DNA from: Pyrocephalus nanus
Taxonomy: Eukaryota > Chordata > Aves > Passeriformes > Tyrannidae
Assembly (NCBI GenBank): GCA_038380795.1
Contig: CM076260.1
Location: 33,514,634-33,578,633, forward strand
Length of the DNA: 64,000 bases
Direction: 5' to 3'
Positions 57,945 through 64,000 of the stretch are shown piece by piece. A model generated the notes under the pieces. The model did no database searches and was not told the origin of the DNA. It worked only from the letters and a program-made list of their open reading frames with translations. Both the position numbers and the translations under genes were made by a program. How positions within the stretch are numbered: the first letter of the stretch is position 1; every line of letters begins with the position of its first letter.

Positions 57945-58470
57945 GGACAAGGCCAACAAGGCAGATGGCATGGTGGGAGTCTGTTCTAGACCACCTAATC
58001 AGGCTGAAGAAGTAGATGAAATATTCCATAAGCAGCTGGGAGAAGTCTTACAATAGTGATGGTGCTCAAGATTGTCTGCTACATAACCTTTTCAAGCACC
58101 AAGGTCGCACTGACTGGTCTTGCTTTTAAAGACTAGTTGTGCTGCTAAAGACTTCTCCCAGAACAACTAGGGAAATAGGCACAAGCCAGCATGCATTTAT
58201 GAAAGACAGATCCTGCTTGACTAAGTAGATCTTCTTCTGTGACACGGTAACATGCTTAATGGATGAGAGAGAGGCTGTGGATGTTGTTTACCTGGACTTT
58301 AGTAAAGCCTTTGACACCATTTCCCACATCATTCTCCTGGAGAAACTGGCTGCTCATAGCTTGGATGTGTTGTGGCCTAGTGGTGGACTTGGCAGTGCTG
58401 GATTAATGGCTGGACTTGATGGTCTTATAGGTCATTTCCAATATAAATGATTCTATGATTCCATTCTTTT
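57945..58470 (+). mobile_element. CR1 LINE, internally deleted mosaic
   Basis: Three separate parts of CR1 lie in a row on the plus strand. 57945-58035 reads, with shifts, the endonuclease YRPPNQAEE.DE.FHKQLGE region. 58190-58365 is the RT finger/palm start, with QHAFMKDRSCLT, then MDEREAVDVVYLDFSKAFDT (58259-58318) and LLEKLAAHSLD. 58375-58470 is the 3' end with GTGGTGGACTTGGCAGTGC, GGCTGGACTTGATGGTCTT and terminal ATGATTCTATGATTCC. The segments between them (end of endonuclease, RT catalytic core, C-terminus) are missing. The YLDFSKAFD motif with the first catalytic Asp is intact, but the element is dead. Confidence 0.88.
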
Positions 58471-58869
58471 GCCTGAGTAGATCTGAACTCTCAGTTCATT
58501 CTAGTATGCCTCAGTATCAAACCAGACTGGAGATGCATTCTGGCAGTCTTCATTTTCTGTAGATAAAGAAAAGCTGTCTGGATCAGGGCTTGGAAGCCAG
58601 GTGTCACCAGGTGTCACCTCCCAGGTGCTGTCCCAGACTACAGGGTAACAGTCAGCCTCATCTTACGGACCAATGTAGCACCCCATTAGAAAGTGGATCA
58701 GTTCCAGGTAGAGAACCTCATGTAAGAACATTTACCCAAGAAAACAGGAATCTCATGTGCATTCCTCCTAAAACAATGTATTTGAACTTAAATAAATTTT
58801 AAGTGTCTCCTCCACTCCTTCATTTAAATCTTTGTATTTTGTGTAAAATTCTGAAGTTTTCATTGAATA

Positions 58870-58907
<38 letters not shown>

Positions 58908-61900
58908 TTTGGCAACTTCAGTACTTAAGAGATGGGATACCTGAGCTCAGACACACTACACAAGGCAGATTGGTACCAATAGGAAATAACAAGAGACCCT
59001 GAGCCCGGAATTTTAAGGAGTTCTAAGGGTTTTAAGTGAGTAGGTATTAATTTCTGGGGAAAAAAAATCAAAGCATTTAACATGGAAGATTAGAAACAAA
59101 GACCTGCAGAGAAGTGAGGTTCCCTTCTGTTGTTCAAACCACAAGTCTGTAATACCTTCTCTTTTACAAATACCAATATCACAGTTTTCTCCCTTTGGAG
59201 AATGAAGTGTGTTGTATAACTAATCATTTCACAATCCATTCCTGGTACTGTTTGATCCTCGTGACCACGGAAATATCTTGGCACCTTTCGCAGGTGGGAT
59301 GTTTGTGTGAGACCAGGAGCATATTGTTACACCTGATCTGAGCCCAGCCACTGAAAACACATTGAGCAAGTTCCTCTCTGCTGTAGGTTTGGCCAGATTA
59401 TTTGTTGCAGCCAATGTTGCTGACATTGCTCTGGAAGTACCCTGCATCATTTAGTGTTTTTTTAGAAGAAGAAAATGCTGTTTCTATTATGTACATATAT
59501 TTCTGCAACTAGACATGATTTCATTATAAGTTTAATAAAGTATAATTGCTTTTTTCCCTCCTCCTCAAGCCTTGTCTCTGTGAATTACTTCTGAGAGTAA
59601 AAAGGAGTCCACCAGCTAATGTGTTGGCTACAGATATGGATATTTCGAGGAACTGAATAAGACATCGGGTAAGAGAGGGTTAAAAATATGGTGAGTGAAC
59701 TACAGAACAGCTTCCAGCCTTCTACAGCAAATCTGCATTGCAACAATTAGTTTTAGATCTGGTAGGAAGATTTCAATGAAGTATAATATGACTGTTTGTT
59801 AAAGTTGAAAGCTTATACTCTTACTGTACATGAAACCTTCAGTAGGAAAGGAAAGGCTTTTAGGAAGCTCTTTGTATTTGCTCTCCCTGCTTCCCCAGCT
59901 CCCAGGCTGCCAAAGAAACAATGATCCCAGGACCCCAGCACTACTGGAGCAGATGGCTTCATGCAAGCTGCTCTAAGTGACTTTTCCTAGGTCATCTTTT
60001 TTCCACTTGTATCCCACCGCCTTTCCCATAAAACTGAGGCAAACTTTGTTGCTTGTTTCACCAAAAATTTCAGAAATTTGGGATTGTGTTTTACATCAGA
60101 ATATTTTGAGATATCAGAAACCTCTATTGGTGACAGCCTTTATTATATAAGTGCATCTCAGTTACTCGTATCTCTGATCTCCTTCCAGTCATTCAGGGAT
60201 CTACTCCCAAGAGTACTCCATGACTTTGAATAAAGTCATGGGAGACTCGAGGTGTTTGAAAATCAGGTTCAAAGTAGAATGGCTCATGCTGATAATTGCT
60301 TTGATTTGCCCAGAATCCCATTAATTTTTAGCAGCATCCAAACAAGAGTAAGAGAGGATGTGGAAAAAGTATTTATTATATATTTGGAAAAAAGTTCCAC
60401 ACAACTTTTGCATTCAAGAAATGCTCCAGCAAGTCTTTTGGGATGTACTGGAGAACAAGTCAGTAGAAGGTTTAGAGTGTGTGTGCACCTTTTCATACAG
60501 GCATTAGAAAGCAAGCTATGACTATATGACTGACCATATTCCCCAGAAAGACATTTGTTTCAAAGCATGTATAAATTGTCTCCCCCAGAATGTGGTAGGT
60601 GTTAAAATTAGGTAATTATCCAAGAAGCTGATACAATTGCTCTTTCACAATGTGTCACTTATATGTGTGTCATGAACCCCCAAGGACTCAAAAGTGACCA
60701 TAGGGATGCCACATGTTTGCTAATAGTCAGCAGCTCAGTTCCTCTGGCAGGCAAGGCATCAGAAACAGCCAGAGGGATCACATCAAGAAGAGAAAACCTT
60801 CTGTTAAGTCCCTGTAATGGCTCAGAGCAGCTCTATCCCTCCAGGGCTGGAAGTGGCTGCTTGCACCTGTGGCCAGCATGTACAGCTGCTTCTACCTCAT
60901 CCAGCCTGAAGGAGTTGAACTGCTTTTGGATGAGGTCTGGATGAGGGCAGATGTGCTAAAAGGGAGCTGGTTTTGACACAAAGAATGCTGAAGGTCCTAA
61001 TTTGAACCTTAAGTAGCTCTGGCTGTGGGTTCCTAAATTCTCTGTCCAATCTGGAAATCAGTAATTCCCAAAGTAAACAGTTGTGAGTGGGCTTTTTAGC
61101 TAGCTGCAAATGAATCTTCAATAGGGCAACCTTGAAGTGGAACTGGTCTGGAAGTGAGATTGCAGCCAGACAGCCTGGCACTTGACCCCTTAGCTAGTAG
61201 CAGCAGTCAGTGAAGGAACGTTATAAATCCTGGGAGTTCCAGGATTTTTTTCATCTCTTCATTATTTTAATTTAATATTTTCTGAGTTCTTGTTTGTTTG
61301 CTTGCTTGATTTTTTACGTTTGACACCATCAAGGTTAACGCAATTTCAAAAAGCATAACTGCTTTCTAAGATATTCTGAAGAGCCTTCTGCCTGAATGAC
61401 CTCCATGTAACATGACACTGCCTTGCAGATGCTTGAGGTGAAATATTTGGAGAGGTTTGGTGATATGATTATCTGAGCACAAATACCCCCCATCCCCCAC
61501 CCGCCTTCAGTAAGAATTAACTTTAATTTTTGCCAGAGAGAAAAAGGCAGTCTAGCGCTTCCCCAGAGAGCAGGTGCTTGGTTTGCTTGTTATTCCAACA
61601 GTTTGCAGTGATCAGTATTGGGATATCTTTATTTCTGTTCTAGTTCTTTTTCCTAGCTGCCTGTGTTTGACGACAGCATAGAATTTTCGAAAGTAAAGGT
61701 GCAATTCACAAAAAGCTAAAGCGCAACAGTTTCATAGATACACATAGAAACTCAATGTTTTTTGAGTTCAGAAATGAGACCCCTTTCACCATTCTGAGCT
61801 GAAAACCAAAATAAATGGTCCTATGAGGATGTAAAATAATTGAAAAGCTCTTTTTGTTTCTTAGGTTCTTTTTTTCCTAGAATGCTAACTCTCTTCCATT

Positions 61901-64000
61901 TAGGCCTCTTAAGTAAATGCCAAAGGATTTCTTTTTGTTGGATTATTTCTCATTCATTAACTGTCTCAAATTAGGTATTTTAAATAGGATTGGCAAGAGT
62001 GGAGATTTAATTTTGCTTTAATTCTCAAGGTCTTCACACAGTACTTCCATTAATTTGCTTGTGGTGGATCCTGTAGAAAAGAAATACCGCCAAGAGTTGA
62101 AATTAAGGAGCTGAATGCACTTCTTGTCACACAAAATATTTGCAAATAGAAAGAGTCTCCCTTCAGATAACTGGGACCTCCTTCAGACAGAGTGGTTTCT
62201 CCTGCCTGTGCAGTAGGCTCCATAAAAAAGAACTATGAAAATGGTGGTCAGTGTGGAAAGGTTAGACAAACGGCTTTCAGTACTGGGAGTTGTAACTTGA
62301 AATTTGAACTATGAGGTTTTGTCTTCCGAAGTCTAGGAGAACAAATCTGAATATATTCATGTAAAGTATCGTCAGTTGGTTATTGCTTCCATTAGCACTT
62401 TCAGACCAAGAGGAAATGTTAAGATGCATCACTGCATGGACTAAGTAACTGCCAGAGCCAAAAAAAGACACTTAAAGGCAAAGGATAGTAGAGTAGGACA
62501 CTGAGTGAAATGAAGATGGTGCTGGGACAGCCCAGCCAGTGAAATGTTGAACTGAGCATGAGCTAAGCTCCTGGCATGCACCAGGGAGCTGCAGCAGCAC
62601 TCAGACAGCCCTGCTGGGGCCCTGCACCGTGCCAGTGGAGGTCATGCTTGCTTTGGGCCCTGGGACCACCAGTGACCACTGAAGAGGAGTCAGAAAGGTC
62701 TCTGTTTCAACAATCAACCAGACTGGCTTTTGAATAAAATCCAAAGTTTTCTTTAAAGAAAAAGGGCAGCTTTGTAATCTACTTTACACAGGCTTTCAAT
62801 TGTACATGATAAGCAAAAGATAAACTTAATACAATGAGCATGAGTTGAATTCATTTTCTTACCTTGTTGCTGTGCAGGAAAAGAACAAATATTTAGGAGT
62901 TATATCGTGTGGTCTTCATGTCTTCTGGAAGCATCAAACTGTTAATCTGATGTCTCTTCATCTTTGCTTCTGGTTCAATGATCTCTTGTGCTTTACTTTA
63001 AAAATTAAAGTCTCTGCTATTGCATTATTGCATAAAAATAATTTATTTCAGGGTATAGTTTTTGAACTTTTAAGTTACCAAGTAATAACAACAATCCCAG
63101 CATAGCCTCTAGCCACAAATTGAGAAATAACTTTCAATGCACTTCTTGGCTTCACAATGAGGTTGTACAGCTTTTCAAAGGGAGCCGGTTCTGGCACTGA
63201 CTGTTGTTTAAGGAAGTGAAAAGTTACTCTTCATGGAGATTGTTGATGTGACTTGGCTAGTTTTCTGTGAATTCAAAGCCGACTTATTTTACAGATATTT
63301 TACTTTGAATACTGGCTTTGGAATGTCAATAAATTACAAAATGAACTAATTTTAAAAAGACCCATAGTGAATACTAGACTGCTTGAAAGTATTCTTATTA
63401 TTTACATGTTAACACCTGCTGTATGTGAAACTACAGTTACAGATAAACAATAGGACTGTGTGATAAACCTGGCTCTACACTCTTCTTACTTCTCCAAACT
63501 AGCTTCACAAAGTGCACACTAAGGTGCTTTAAAGAGGTGGGATGGGAAACAACATAAGAAAGAGAAAGACCTTAATTTTACACAGTGATTGTCACCAACA
63601 TCCTTCTGGAGGTAGATGGAGATAAATACATCTCTTACTGTGGACTGTTGATTATGTAGTGTGTTTTTGAACAACCATATTCATGGGAAAAAAGCAATTA
63701 TGCATCATCAGGAACCAAACACAGTCACTTCACTGCAGTAGTTTTATGGGCAGTGTGTTGTGGCAAATTGGTGACTACTTAGTTAAAAAGCGAGCGGTAG
63801 ATCGATGTGTATGTCCCATCATGCAGTCATATGGCAGTCACTGTAATAAGCCATCACGAAGCAAGCTCTGGGCATGGCTGCTGAATATGAAACGTAGTGG
63901 CCCTTTGATGGTTTTCAGGATTGCTTTGGTCACCTGCAGAGCAGAAAAATATGTGAAAAATGTCCAAGAAATTCCTTAGTAAATTATCCAGTTTAGTGGG
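58471..64000. other. AT-rich non-coding sequence to the end of the window
   Basis: No gene or repeat family is recognised. It includes a direct duplication CCAGGTGTCA at 58599-58618, the AAT microsatellite at 58870-58905, GC-richer unidentified stretches at about 60710-60910 and 62510-62700, and an open frame of 98 codons at 63683-63979 inside a CpG-containing block. Confidence 0.5.
58870..58905. repeat. (AAT)12 microsatellite
   Basis: Twelve perfect AAT units directly after an AAATAA context. Likely length-polymorphic. It lies 400 bases after the CR1 end and is not part of it. Confidence 0.95.

Noticed and set aside
59229..59450. Minus-strand frame with an ERNLLNVFSVAGL string resembling the hAT transposase dimerisation motif
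   Set aside because: Only about a dozen residues are suggestive, the rest has no transposase or BED-finger features, and no terminal inverted repeats were seen.
1..64000. CRISPR arrays, operons, tRNA genes, phage or other prokaryotic features
   Set aside because: None was found. The repeat content (CR1, avian-type LTRs) and the lack of long open frames show vertebrate nuclear DNA.

Overview
This window looks like nuclear DNA from a bird. The basis is the repeat content: at least seven CR1 LINE fragments, several with the CR1 3' end of short repeated GATTCT/GTGATTCT-type units, plus endogenous-retrovirus LTRs of the ERVL-like type that leave 5-bp target duplications. The sequence is AT-rich, CpG-poor and full of A/T runs, as expected of intergenic or deep intronic vertebrate DNA. 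A songbird is plausible from the LTR types, but I cannot show it from the sequence. No prokaryotic gene, operon, CRISPR array or intact protein-coding gene was found. The open frames in the window are short and are either chance frames or decayed transposon code.

Layout. 1-6912 is unlabelled AT-rich sequence. 6913-8311 is a complete solo LTR (minus orientation) with TSDs, TATA box and poly(A) signal. 8312-23380 is a long stretch without recognisable repeats but with several blocks that look conserved. 23380-24055 is a probable retroviral internal fragment. 25690-26580 is the 5' (endonuclease) part of a CR1 on the minus strand. 27702-31160 is a nested repeat cluster: a CR1 3' end, a second CR1 interrupted by a 977-bp solo LTR with AGGTT duplications, a 5'-truncated ERVL-like LTR with leader and internal sequence, and a CR1 whose inverted RT fragment meets its own 3' end in a near-palindrome. 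32998-33112 is a decayed 5S rRNA-like sequence. 36680-37558 is a CR1 3' part. 39362-39971 is a probable LTR with a TATA box. 42925-43145 is a small CR1 fragment. 51304-53522 is the largest CR1 (2.2 kb, endonuclease end, RT and 3' UTR, minus strand). 57945-58470 is a shuffled, internally deleted CR1. The rest is unlabelled.

Nothing here works together as a gene system; the parts are layers of transposon insertion. The best candidates for unnoticed function are the 5S-derived sequence, the CpG-retaining AT-rich blocks near 16.8 kb and 63.8 kb, AT-rich homeobox-motif-like blocks, and two exon-like segments (37648-37788 and 45383-45456). All of these need comparison with other bird genomes.
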